From a virus, in the IMG/VR virus record IMGVR_UViG_3300042402_001758, positions 124,001-188,000 of that record: a stretch of DNA of 64,000 nucleotides. One strand, written 5' to 3'. Below the pieces are notes generated by a model. That model was not told where the DNA came from. It did no database searches and saw only the letters and a list, made by a program, of their open reading frames with translations. Position numbers and translations under genes: made by a program. Below, piece by piece: positions 29,101 to 34,433 of the stretch (its first letter is position 1; each line of letters starts with the position of its first letter).

Positions 29101-29105
29101 ATTAA
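23178..29105 (+). CDS. Giant adhesin/tail fibre (1975 aa) with CBM-like repeats, beta-helix and beta-propeller
   Basis: 1975 aa, paralogue of the 19411 protein with extra insertions. Order: seven CBM5/12-like modules (about residues 8-385); start of a beta-helix; a helical module (NRQFIQKEVTGWIAAQ ... CERDIGLIIDALAFDLAHGG); the rest of the helix with a second degenerate helical module (CKRDVREYVDAIKWDIVY); an Asp-box-like beta-propeller (about 1270-1630); and the shared GGGRVFYTSTDQDGNFRVGD C-terminal region. The propeller repeats (YGNGRFVAI ... YSTDDGATWT) recall BNR/sialidase-type blades, but no sialidase catalytic residues are recognised. Probably the largest host-recognition component in this window. 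Shine-Dalgarno CGGAG. Confidence 0.78.
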   Translation: MAEFNLGRIRFVWKSTWAASTTYVKDDIVRYGGKTYLCVVGHASDSNFYTDLNNVPTRWNQMSDGQDWKGSWTTSTFYKINDIVKYGGYIYICNTGHTSAATASLGLEDDQSNWDLFAETFDWKTNWSTSTRYKVNDIVKYGGITYICNEYHTSAATATLGLEADQAKWDFLHKGIEYLGAWSGSSVRYKINDVVKYGAGLWICTTYHTSSATFAEGNWSQFVEGLEFDDSWNSSAVYQPGDTVAYGGYVYISKTNNTNQTPTTNSDDWDLYVTGFKFQGAWGAPNFYEVGSVVRYGAYVYLAIADHEASFSNNPPNTTYWALLNAGQRWTGPWALNTFYILGDIVKFGPSSYICVLAHTASNPNRPDNDIAGDYWNIFTAGSELAVLTTQGDIAYYGGAGPARLPIGDQGMVLKVNAIDEPSWNYFGVINQIFYVAPSGDDNPNPLNGVTIDRPWKTVQYALQRIERGPLNPNARWLLEINRQFIQKEVTGWIAAQVAGAIAPFAGGFTYNSAKCERDIGLIIDALAFDLAHGGNSAIRRAAISYGSEAGAFYLLGQKEETIASINYANTVIDAVLSNVAPGTVYQGTVTQVINTNYTEESGAQTILNNLVTALTGAINAVDDSTSVFAEIKTNYTLNVKTGTFNEVLPMVVPKDTAVVGDELRSTRIEPASSIISAGDVTYSMAALQRLSSIISNIVQNVAIVKSTGNPLNQNTTRPAASATQGTAAANLFTSAKNYIDYYINAAGSAPVLTGTNYYSTIENVYNAVNILEINKEFLAEEAVAYINVTYPLYAGTYDETACKRDVREYVDAIKWDIVYNSNYRTLTAANLYVNAVNGSQLIDMFYLRSGTGVRNCTLAGLTGTLGSANIYGTQRPTAGAYTSLDPGWGPDDERVWITERSPYVQNVTTFGTACIGLKVDGDLHNGGNDSIVANDYTQVLSDGIGAWVTNLGRAELVSVFSYYAHIAYLAEAGGKIRATNGNNSYGKFGSVAEGVDVTETPVQGLVNNKSVEAQIGLAFTDGTNNVLRLEYTNAGVMYNSATYTISGTGLNAAALADEFRDDAVYEVRLTDPGDSSGIGGDGYVYVSNAAQSGSIGQITIANTDTAISSAYTGMKIVLNAGSGCGQEAVILNYNSGTKVALIYKESFTTLTITDTTVTTNLITVASTETLYNDMPVYVGSNVGGLTANTLYYVRSGFTSTQFTVSTSPGGSAVVLTTTTGQSVSLYAAGWDHIAPGTTVTNNLDVTTSYQIEPRLTFTGPGFASTARTLPSAAWNDVVFGNYSTTFTNVAAINGSGVGAQFTVLKSGNYYGVTLASPGTGYQTDDVLTIPGTSLNASSPANDITITVLKTVTGGVNVFEFEGIAEAGRYVAVTSASTASAYSVNGTVWQSGGALPVSGTWKIAYGKNTSTWIAINTAGTQTAKTVNGGVSWTSGGALPAGTWTNITYGNGRFVAIGTTTTAAYSTDDGATWTPMTGLPSATWNDVTYGAGLFVAVAASGTVAASSSNGTTWTSRTIASGNYVSVTYGKNKFVAIPSSGTSAAYSNNGTTWGTMTVPSASYTNVAYGQGVFFAVSSTTAAATSEDGINWTTRTMSTSANGYSAITFGNSNETGVWAAVQAGAAGTVASSVLTGSTTKARAVVNDEKITSIRIIEPGSGYASAPTMTIVDPNNISEASTQVRKGKGVLANPTFTNRGTNYVTASATVTGNGYADLYQTGTYIAFKRLTGIPKAGSNVRITGINDVVYKLVSVSQLTQQGDYYSAVLQLSPGLGVAESPEHEETTEIRIRYSQVRLTGHDFLDIGTGNFANTNYPDTPLIDPDPTKEINEFGGGRVFYTSTDQDGNFRVGDIFSVEQSTGIATLNADAFSIAGLQELQLGSVALGGGGAAISEFSTDPFFTADSDAIVPTQRAIKAYISAQIGSGASSLNVNSVTAGIVFISGDTITTTTGAQININTKMNFKSGVDGYILAHTLFN
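23199..24330 (+). repeat. Seven protein-level CBM5/12-like repeats (23178 gene)
   Basis: Same unit as in the 19411 gene. Cores include KINDIVKYGGYIYICNTGHT, KVNDIVKYGGITYICNEYHT, KINDVVKYGAGLWIC and ILGDIVKFGPSSYIC. The matching count and order in both genes indicate duplication of the whole array rather than independent expansion. Confidence 0.75.
24600..25680 (+). repeat. Two helical C-RD-GL-DA modules (23178 gene)
   Basis: First copy NRQFIQKEVTGWIAAQ followed by AKCERDIGLIIDALAFDL and HGGN. Second copy NKEFLAEEAVAYIN followed by TACKRDVREYVDAIKWDI and YNSN. Two more copies are in the 37297 gene. A helical insert in an otherwise beta-structured fibre. Confidence 0.65.
26985..28060 (+). repeat. 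Beta-propeller (BNR/Asp-box-like) repeats in the 23178 gene
   Basis: Six clear blades of about 40 aa with the pattern W-x-x-(V/I)-x-Y-G-x-x-x-F-V-A-(V/I) then A-x-S-x-(D/N)-G-x-x-W-T. An initial half-blade (LPSAAWNDVVFGNY) is separated from the rest by an inserted GTGYQTDDVLTIPGTSLNAS module. This looks like a seven-bladed propeller interrupted by a nested domain. Confidence 0.65.
29036..29043 (+). promoter_or_regulatory. Possible late promoter TATAAATA inside the end of the 23178 gene
   Basis: Perfect octamer followed by CT, inside coding sequence 73 nt before the ATG at 29117. It would serve the small genes that follow, which otherwise lack a promoter. Chance occurrence in AT-rich coding DNA is possible. 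Confidence 0.35.
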
Positions 29106-29116
29106 CGGAGATTTAA

Positions 29117-29437
29117 ATGGCTACAGGAAGATTAGGAACAGCAAATTTAACAGCAGCTACAGATGCAACTTTATACACTGTTCCGGCTAGCACATTTTCG
29201 GTTGTTACAGTATCGGTTTGTAATAGAGGTAACGTTCCTGCGCTAATAAGATTAGCAGTAGCATCATCTTCTACGCCAACAGATGCAGAATATATCGAAT
29301 ATGATACAGAAGTTGGTGCAAAAGGAGTTCTAGAACGTTCAGGAATAGTTATAGATGCTAACAAATTAGTCGTTGTCAGATCATCTGTTGCAAACGTAAG
29401 TGCAATGGCATACGGCATAGAAACTTTAACAACATGA
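29117..29437 (+). CDS. Small beta-sandwich-like structural protein (paralogue family A)
   Basis: 106 aa. Opens with GRLGTANLTAATDATLYTVP, then VTVSVCNRGNVPALIRLAVA and GIVIDANKLVVVRSS. It shares the strand order of the 11256 and 18685 products. Good ribosome site (CGGAG). Likely a virion subunit following the giant fibre; function unknown. Confidence 0.7.
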   Translation: MATGRLGTANLTAATDATLYTVPASTFSVVTVSVCNRGNVPALIRLAVASSSTPTDAEYIEYDTEVGAKGVLERSGIVIDANKLVVVRSSVANVSAMAYGIETLTT

Positions 29438-29457
29438 TAATCAGTCAGGGGAAATAA

Positions 29458-29790
29458 ATGGGAAGATATATTACAACTACTGGAACAGCATCGGCAACCT
29501 TTCGTGAAACATCTACGAATTATAGTGCAGTAGTTAATGATAGAGTATTATGCAATACAACATCTGGTGCAATTACCATAACATTGCCAGCAGTAGGTGG
29601 TGTACTAGTCAACGACACTATACAAATTATAGATGTGTCCGCAACAGCAGGCACAAACAATATTACAGTAGGGCGAAATGGTGCTAAAATTCAAAACGTA
29701 TCGGATGACTTAACTATTGATACTAATGGCGCTATTGTTACACTTATCTATAGTGGTGCAACATATGGTTGGATAGTGGCATCTGCTTAA
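29458..29790 (+). CDS. Small fibre-tip-like structural protein
   Basis: 110 aa. Contains VVNDRVLCNTTSGAITITLP, then NDTIQIIDVS and TNNITVGRNGAKIQNVSDDL, a strand-rich module common at the ends of marine-phage fibres that closes with IYSGATYGWIVASA. Ribosome site AGGGG. Probable fibre cap or accessory protein. Confidence 0.7.
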   Translation: MGRYITTTGTASATFRETSTNYSAVVNDRVLCNTTSGAITITLPAVGGVLVNDTIQIIDVSATAGTNNITVGRNGAKIQNVSDDLTIDTNGAIVTLIYSGATYGWIVASA

Positions 29791-29802
29791 TCGGAAAAAG
29801 AA

Positions 29803-30801
29803 ATGCCTACATCATTAAGAACGTTAGTTAGTACGAAAAACGACACCATAGTCGGGCCGTCAGAAAATGATTTAGAACAGGGAAAAATATGGGTGTATAC
29901 ACCAGCAACATCAGTTACTCCTAATATTTTTAGATGGTGCCCACCAGGAGGACAAGCTGGTACAGTAGTTATTGAAATGTGGGGCGGCGGCGGCGGCGGT
30001 TCTCGTATGTGTTGTTGCGGATTTGGTATGCCAGGAAATGCAGGCGCATATGTTAAAAAATCTTTTACAATCACTGCTGCTGAGTCTTGTTCTGCATTTG
30101 TTTGTGGTTGTATAGAAGCACACAGTGCTACAAGAAATCCTGCAGCCCTGTGTGATAGTGGCTGCGGCCCTAGGGCATTTGGATGTTGGTTTAGATCATC
30201 AACTACAGGCAATAACGGTTGTTTATGTGCTCAAGGCGGTCGTAGCGGCATAAGTTTTTGTTCTACTGGTAGCAGTGCTTGGTGCTGTTATCTCGCAGCA
30301 GGATACTGTGGCACAGGACCAGTAAATGCTAACTGCGGATTAATCTGCAACATAACATCAACTTTACAAATTGCCTGCGGCTACGGCGGAGACGTAAATT
30401 GTTGCGGACACTTCAGTTGTATAAGATGGTTTGGATGCAATGCAAATGCTGCTTGTTGCACAACAGCTTATATTCCAGGACCGTCAGGAATTATTTCAGA
30501 AAAGGGTGTTGTATTAGAAGTATTTCACGAATATACTAATGAATTCAGTGACTACTCAGGCACAGGACGTCATCAGCAAATGTACATGCAGAATGCAGTG
30601 AGCAGAAAACCAGCCGGAGGCATTCCATTTGTTAGTTGTTGGAACAGTAACAGAGGCTGCGGCTGTTATGAGCAGTGGGGATGCACATCTATGAGTCCGC
30701 CAGGATTTGGTGGACATAACGCAGTATTTGAAGCCGGTGTAAGAGATAATGGCATGCAAGGAGGCAACGCCGCTGTGAAAATTAAGTTTATTGCGAGTTA
30801 A
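29803..30801 (+). CDS. Cys/Gly-rich virion adhesin-like protein, copy 1
   Basis: 332 aa with 29 cysteines by count. A short N-terminal segment (LEQGKIWVYTP) leads into VIEMWGGGGGGSRMCCCGFG. A long Gly/Cys/Asn-rich body follows (e.g. GCLCAQGGRSGISFC, GGDVNCCG). Ends in a Gly-rich VKIKFIAS strand. Gly-rich stretches recall polyglycine-sandwich adhesins such as T-even gp38, but the cysteine content is atypical of those. No CxxC zinc-ribbon pattern is dominant; many Cys occur as CC, CCC or CxC. The two following genes are paralogues. Likely an exposed fibre tip; disulfide or metal function unknown. Confidence 0.72.
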   Translation: MPTSLRTLVSTKNDTIVGPSENDLEQGKIWVYTPATSVTPNIFRWCPPGGQAGTVVIEMWGGGGGGSRMCCCGFGMPGNAGAYVKKSFTITAAESCSAFVCGCIEAHSATRNPAALCDSGCGPRAFGCWFRSSTTGNNGCLCAQGGRSGISFCSTGSSAWCCYLAAGYCGTGPVNANCGLICNITSTLQIACGYGGDVNCCGHFSCIRWFGCNANAACCTTAYIPGPSGIISEKGVVLEVFHEYTNEFSDYSGTGRHQQMYMQNAVSRKPAGGIPFVSCWNSNRGCGCYEQWGCTSMSPPGFGGHNAVFEAGVRDNGMQGGNAAVKIKFIAS

Positions 30802-30803
30802 TA

Positions 30804-31784
30804 ATGCCAACATCATTTAGAAATTTAGTAACTAATAAATTAAGCAGTATTGCAGACACTGAGATAAACCTTGAAAAAGGACAAATTTGGATGTTTGCAG
30901 AACCAAATGTTCGAACTAAGCAATTTGCATGTGTATGCTGGACAGCACCGTCAGCAGGACAAGTAGTTTTAGAAGTATGGGGTGCTGGCGGCAGCGGAGG
31001 AATGATAGCCTGCTGCGGCGGCGGAATCCCAGGAAATCCAGGTGCGTATAGTAAAAAAACTTTTAATGTAGTTACAGGATGTACAGTTCTTGGCTGTATT
31101 GGACTTGCTTGCGGAAATCCATCAACTGCCTGTTTTAGAGGATGTTCAGAGCCCACAGGAGTTTGTTATCAAAGCACAGCAGGCAATTCTTGTATTTGTG
31201 CCCAAGGAGGCCGCGGCGGCGTTAGTTTTTGTTCTTCAGGAACTAGTTTGTTCTGCTGTTTTTTAAATGCAGGATTTTGCGGAACAGTAGTTAATACCAA
31301 TTGCGGAGTGATTTGTAATTTTGGCGCAGGTGCTTCTATAGCTAGTTGTTGTGCAGAAGCATTCGGCGGCGATGTAAATTGTCGAGGAGGGTTCAGTTGT
31401 GCAGGATTTTTTGGTTGTGTACCAAACTGTACTTGTAGCACAACATATTTTGTCAGAACACCTGCAGGATATTTTTCTAAAAATGGCGGAGTGTTAGTTT
31501 TTGCCACAGAAAACACCAATGAATTCGCTAATACTTCAGGTCAAGGCATCCATCAATATCTTAATGCACTAAATGCTGCTAGCAGACATCCTCATAACGG
31601 TTTACCGCACGAATCAAACTGTTATGCAAGTGCATATGGGTGTGGTTGCTATCAAGCACACGGCTGTGTCTCTCATTTTCCACCAGGATTTCCAGGAATG
31701 GCTCCGAGTCCTTGTGCCAGCGTATGCGATTTTGCTACTAGAGGCGGCTCAGGAGCAATTAGAATAAAATTTATTGCGAGTTAA
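30804..31784 (+). CDS. Cys/Gly-rich virion adhesin-like protein, copy 2
   Basis: 326 aa, 31 cysteines by count. Same architecture as copy 1: MPTSFRNLV opening, WGAGGSGGMIACCGGG, CICAQGGRGGVSFCSSG, GGDVNCRGGFSCAG and the ending IRIKFIAS. It starts 2 nt after the previous stop with no separate ribosome site, so probably coupled. Residues between conserved Cys positions differ strongly from copies 1 and 3, as expected of diversified binding loops. Confidence 0.72.
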   Translation: MPTSFRNLVTNKLSSIADTEINLEKGQIWMFAEPNVRTKQFACVCWTAPSAGQVVLEVWGAGGSGGMIACCGGGIPGNPGAYSKKTFNVVTGCTVLGCIGLACGNPSTACFRGCSEPTGVCYQSTAGNSCICAQGGRGGVSFCSSGTSLFCCFLNAGFCGTVVNTNCGVICNFGAGASIASCCAEAFGGDVNCRGGFSCAGFFGCVPNCTCSTTYFVRTPAGYFSKNGGVLVFATENTNEFANTSGQGIHQYLNALNAASRHPHNGLPHESNCYASAYGCGCYQAHGCVSHFPPGFPGMAPSPCASVCDFATRGGSGAIRIKFIAS

Positions 31785-31786
31785 GA

Positions 31787-32767
31787 ATGCCAACACAATT
31801 GAAAACACTGTTAGCTCAAAGATTATACCAAACTGGAACATTTACAGAGGAAAACTTAGATCAAGGTGAGATTTATACCTTTACGCCTGGTAATATAAGA
31901 ACTAATTTTTGCGGCGGATTTTGCTGGCGAGCTCCTGGAACAGGTACTGCTATTATAGAAGTATGGGGCGCAGGAGGCAGCAGTGCTCGTATGTGTTGTT
32001 GCGGATTTGGTTTACCAGGTAATGCAGCAGCTTATTCTAAGAAATGTATCAGTGTTACATCGGGTTGCTATGTTACTGGAACAATAGGATTTGCCTGCGG
32101 TGATGCTAGTACTATAAATTTTAGAGGATGTTCTGAACCTACTTGTATATGCTGGTTTGGTAACGGCACTAACGGTTGTATTTGTGCCCAAGGTGGCCGC
32201 GGCGGCTGTAGTATATGCTCTACTAGCAATGGAGGATACTGTTGTTTCATTGCAGCAGGCTATTGCGGCACTAACAATGGATTAAGCGGCTTTTGCGGCA
32301 CTATATGTAATATAGGATCTAGCCAAACATTTGTGGCATCAGCTGTTGGTGGAGATGTAAATGTAAATGGTGCATTAAGTTGTGCTACTTTTTATTGTTG
32401 TGCAGGTATGGCTGTATCAAGATGCTGTACCCTTATGCATATTCCAGGACCTGGTGGTGTATGGAGTTGTGTTAGTCCTCCTATGATTAATCATGTATTC
32501 GGAGATGATGCTCCAGAAGCTCCAATTCCTGGCCAAGGACTTACCGGAGCACAAATGGGATTAGGTGTTAATTCACAATCCGGCGCAGCTGGTATGGCTA
32601 ATTATTGTTGGGTTAGTAACAGACCATGCGGCTGCTATGAAGCCACTGGATGTGTATCTTTTATGCCTTACGGGTGGGGAGCTCCAGGGATTGGTGTTTG
32701 CGACAGCGTTAGAGACAATGGTTATCGTGGCGGTATGGGCGCAGTTAGAATAAGATTTATTAGTTAA
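31787..32767 (+). CDS. Cys/Gly-rich virion adhesin-like protein, copy 3
   Basis: 326 aa, 31 cysteines by count. MPTQLKTLL opening, WGAGGSSARMCCCGFGLPGN, GCICAQGGRGGCSIC and the ending VRIRFIS. Starts 2 nt after copy 2. It shares the CCCGFG core with copy 1 and the FRGCSEPT segment with copy 2, so it is intermediate between them, hinting at recombination or ordered duplication. Followed by a possible fibre chaperone. Confidence 0.72.
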   Translation: MPTQLKTLLAQRLYQTGTFTEENLDQGEIYTFTPGNIRTNFCGGFCWRAPGTGTAIIEVWGAGGSSARMCCCGFGLPGNAAAYSKKCISVTSGCYVTGTIGFACGDASTINFRGCSEPTCICWFGNGTNGCICAQGGRGGCSICSTSNGGYCCFIAAGYCGTNNGLSGFCGTICNIGSSQTFVASAVGGDVNVNGALSCATFYCCAGMAVSRCCTLMHIPGPGGVWSCVSPPMINHVFGDDAPEAPIPGQGLTGAQMGLGVNSQSGAAGMANYCWVSNRPCGCYEATGCVSFMPYGWGAPGIGVCDSVRDNGYRGGMGAVRIRFIS

Positions 32768-32789
32768 TTAAAAAAATAGGAGTTTAAAA

Positions 32790-33422
32790 ATGCGTAAGTT
32801 TTTTACGATAGCTTTATCAGATGAGCCATATAAGACAACAACAAATTTAAATAAAACAGTGCAAGCCACATACTTCGGACCAAGATTTTTAGCTTTGTGT
32901 GTACATACACCCACTGGAGAAATTAGATATGTAGCTGCATCAGCCGAATCACAAGCTGACTTACGTACCGAACTGTTAGTGGACAATGATCCAGAAACAG
33001 ATTTTGTAGTTATTGATGCTAGCGAACATACATTTGAAGCTGCTTATATTACACATCAATATGAAAATGATGACGTACCCGACTATGAAGAGACACTACC
33101 TGACAACAAAGGTACGTACACCTATACTTATTCTGGCGGCGCGATAGATCAAAATTATCAATCATTTGATATAAAATATATCAACGGTCAATTTACTCGA
33201 CCAAGTTTTAGAACACATAATCTTACTAGAGAAAGTGTAATTCAAGGTTCAACATTGTTGATTGGAGCTATGGAACAATCACTAGCTAACAATGATTATA
33301 CCGACGAAGAACGTCAAGCGTTGACTGATTATATTGATTGGTTACGAAATCTAGAAACTACGTACGACGGAATAGATCATTGGAAAATTCCATTTCCAGC
33401 AAATCCTCCAAAATACTACTGA
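32790..33422 (+). CDS. Putative tail-fibre assembly chaperone or conserved fibre-locus protein
   Basis: 210 aa. The C-terminal part (TDEERQALTDYIDWLRNLET then WKIPFPANPP) resembles the end of Tfa/gp38-type fibre-assembly chaperones, which have an Arg/Leu helix followed by a WP..P tail. The N-terminal half (MRKFFTIALSDEPYK) is a mixed alpha/beta region without a recognised family. Good ribosome site (AGGAG). Last gene of its unit, closed by a strong terminator. The chaperone call is inference from the C-terminal pattern and location. Confidence 0.5.
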   Translation: MRKFFTIALSDEPYKTTTNLNKTVQATYFGPRFLALCVHTPTGEIRYVAASAESQADLRTELLVDNDPETDFVVIDASEHTFEAAYITHQYENDDVPDYEETLPDNKGTYTYTYSGGAIDQNYQSFDIKYINGQFTRPSFRTHNLTRESVIQGSTLLIGAMEQSLANNDYTDEERQALTDYIDWLRNLETTYDGIDHWKIPFPANPPKYY

Positions 33423-33436
33423 TAAATTCTAAACTA

Positions 33437-33486
33437 GTCTAACGTTACTTAGCAACAGATATATAGTAACGTTAGACTTTTTTTTG
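33437..33486 (+). terminator. Strong intrinsic terminator of the fibre locus
   Basis: Thirteen-pair perfect stem: arms 33437-33449 (GTCTAACGTTACT) and 33465-33477 (AGTAACGTTAGAC), 15-nt loop, followed by nine T. Confidence 0.9.
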
Positions 33487-33494
33487 GAGTTTCA

Positions 33495-34433
33495 ATGAGT
33501 AGATCTAAAGCATTTTTTATTAATGGCGGCGCCGGTCGTGTTATTTGTTCAATTCCTGCTTTTGAAAAATACGAGCAAGAATCCGGGGATACAGATTTTA
33601 TTATAGTTTGCGAAGGCGGCACTGAATTTTATAAAGGTCACCCGACTTTAGATAAAAGAACTTATGATGTATGGCACAAAAATCTGTTCGCAGAAAAGCT
33701 CAAAGATAAAGATATCATTAGTCTTGAACCTTACAGAGTTTGGGAATACTACAATCAGCAATGCAGTTTGGCACAAGCATTTGATATAGAAATTAATAAA
33801 AAAGGTATTAGAGAATTACCAAAACCTACTCTTTTATTATCTAAAGAAGAACTAGTTACAGGCAGACAACTAGTATCAGAAGTCAAAAAAACTTTAAAAA
33901 AAGAAAAAGTAATAGTGTTTCAGCCTTTTGGAAGAGGCATACAATATATAGACGAAAGCTTTGTTGATACTACAAGCCGTAGTATAGAATATAAAGATGT
34001 CAAAGCTTTAATTAAAAAACTACAAGAAAATAATTACGCTGTGATTATGATGAGCGAAATTAAATTGGATCTAAGAGAAGAAAAATATAAAGATGATGTT
34101 GCTGCGCCTGAAAATCTAAATTTAAGACAGTGGGCAGCAGTAATCAAATATGCAAATCATTTTTTTGGCTGCGACAGTGTAGGTCAACATTTAGCGTATG
34201 CCGTAGGAAAGCAATCTACTGTAGTAATGGGATCGACTTTTCCTATTAATGTCAGCTACCCAAATTGCTCGTTTTTTAATATATTAGACATGGGTGAGGA
34301 CACTAGAGAATATAGTCCTATAAGAATAACTGTAGATGAAAGAATTGATCGAAAGCATGAAAATATTATGACCATGACCGCAGAAATTCAAGATTACGTT
34401 ATTAATACAATTTTAGATAAAAAGAAAAAATAA
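33495..34433 (+). CDS. Glycosyltransferase, GT9 (heptosyltransferase)-like
   Basis: 312 aa. GT-B type features: N-terminal glycine loop INGGAGRVICSIPAF (residues 9-23) and C-terminal FGCDSVGQHLAYAVG (about 224-238) followed by STVVMGST. The second motif matches the D-S-x-x-x-H-x-A signature of GT9 ADP-heptose:LPS heptosyltransferases. Donor and acceptor are unknown. It starts directly after the fibre terminator with TTGGAG as ribosome site and its stop overlaps the carbamoyltransferase start (TAATG), so the two enzymes are made together. Probably a glycan-modifying pair acting on virion protein or host envelope; family call good, role inferred. Confidence 0.7.
   Translation: MSRSKAFFINGGAGRVICSIPAFEKYEQESGDTDFIIVCEGGTEFYKGHPTLDKRTYDVWHKNLFAEKLKDKDIISLEPYRVWEYYNQQCSLAQAFDIEINKKGIRELPKPTLLLSKEELVTGRQLVSEVKKTLKKEKVIVFQPFGRGIQYIDESFVDTTSRSIEYKDVKALIKKLQENNYAVIMMSEIKLDLREEKYKDDVAAPENLNLRQWAAVIKYANHFFGCDSVGQHLAYAVGKQSTVVMGSTFPINVSYPNCSFFNILDMGEDTREYSPIRITVDERIDRKHENIMTMTAEIQDYVINTILDKKKK

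Noticed and set aside
23178-29105. Sialidase activity for the 1975-aa fibre
   Set aside because: Blades resemble BNR repeats, but the Arg triad and other catalytic residues were not recognised.
29787-30212. Leftward open frame of 141 aa opposite Cys-rich copy 1
   Set aside because: Pro/His/Thr-rich shadow of Gly/Cys codons; similar shadows occur opposite copies 2 and 3.
29803-32767. Diversity-generating retroelement targeting the Cys-rich genes
   Set aside because: No reverse transcriptase or template repeat was seen in the window; differences between copies are spread over all positions and not limited to adenines.
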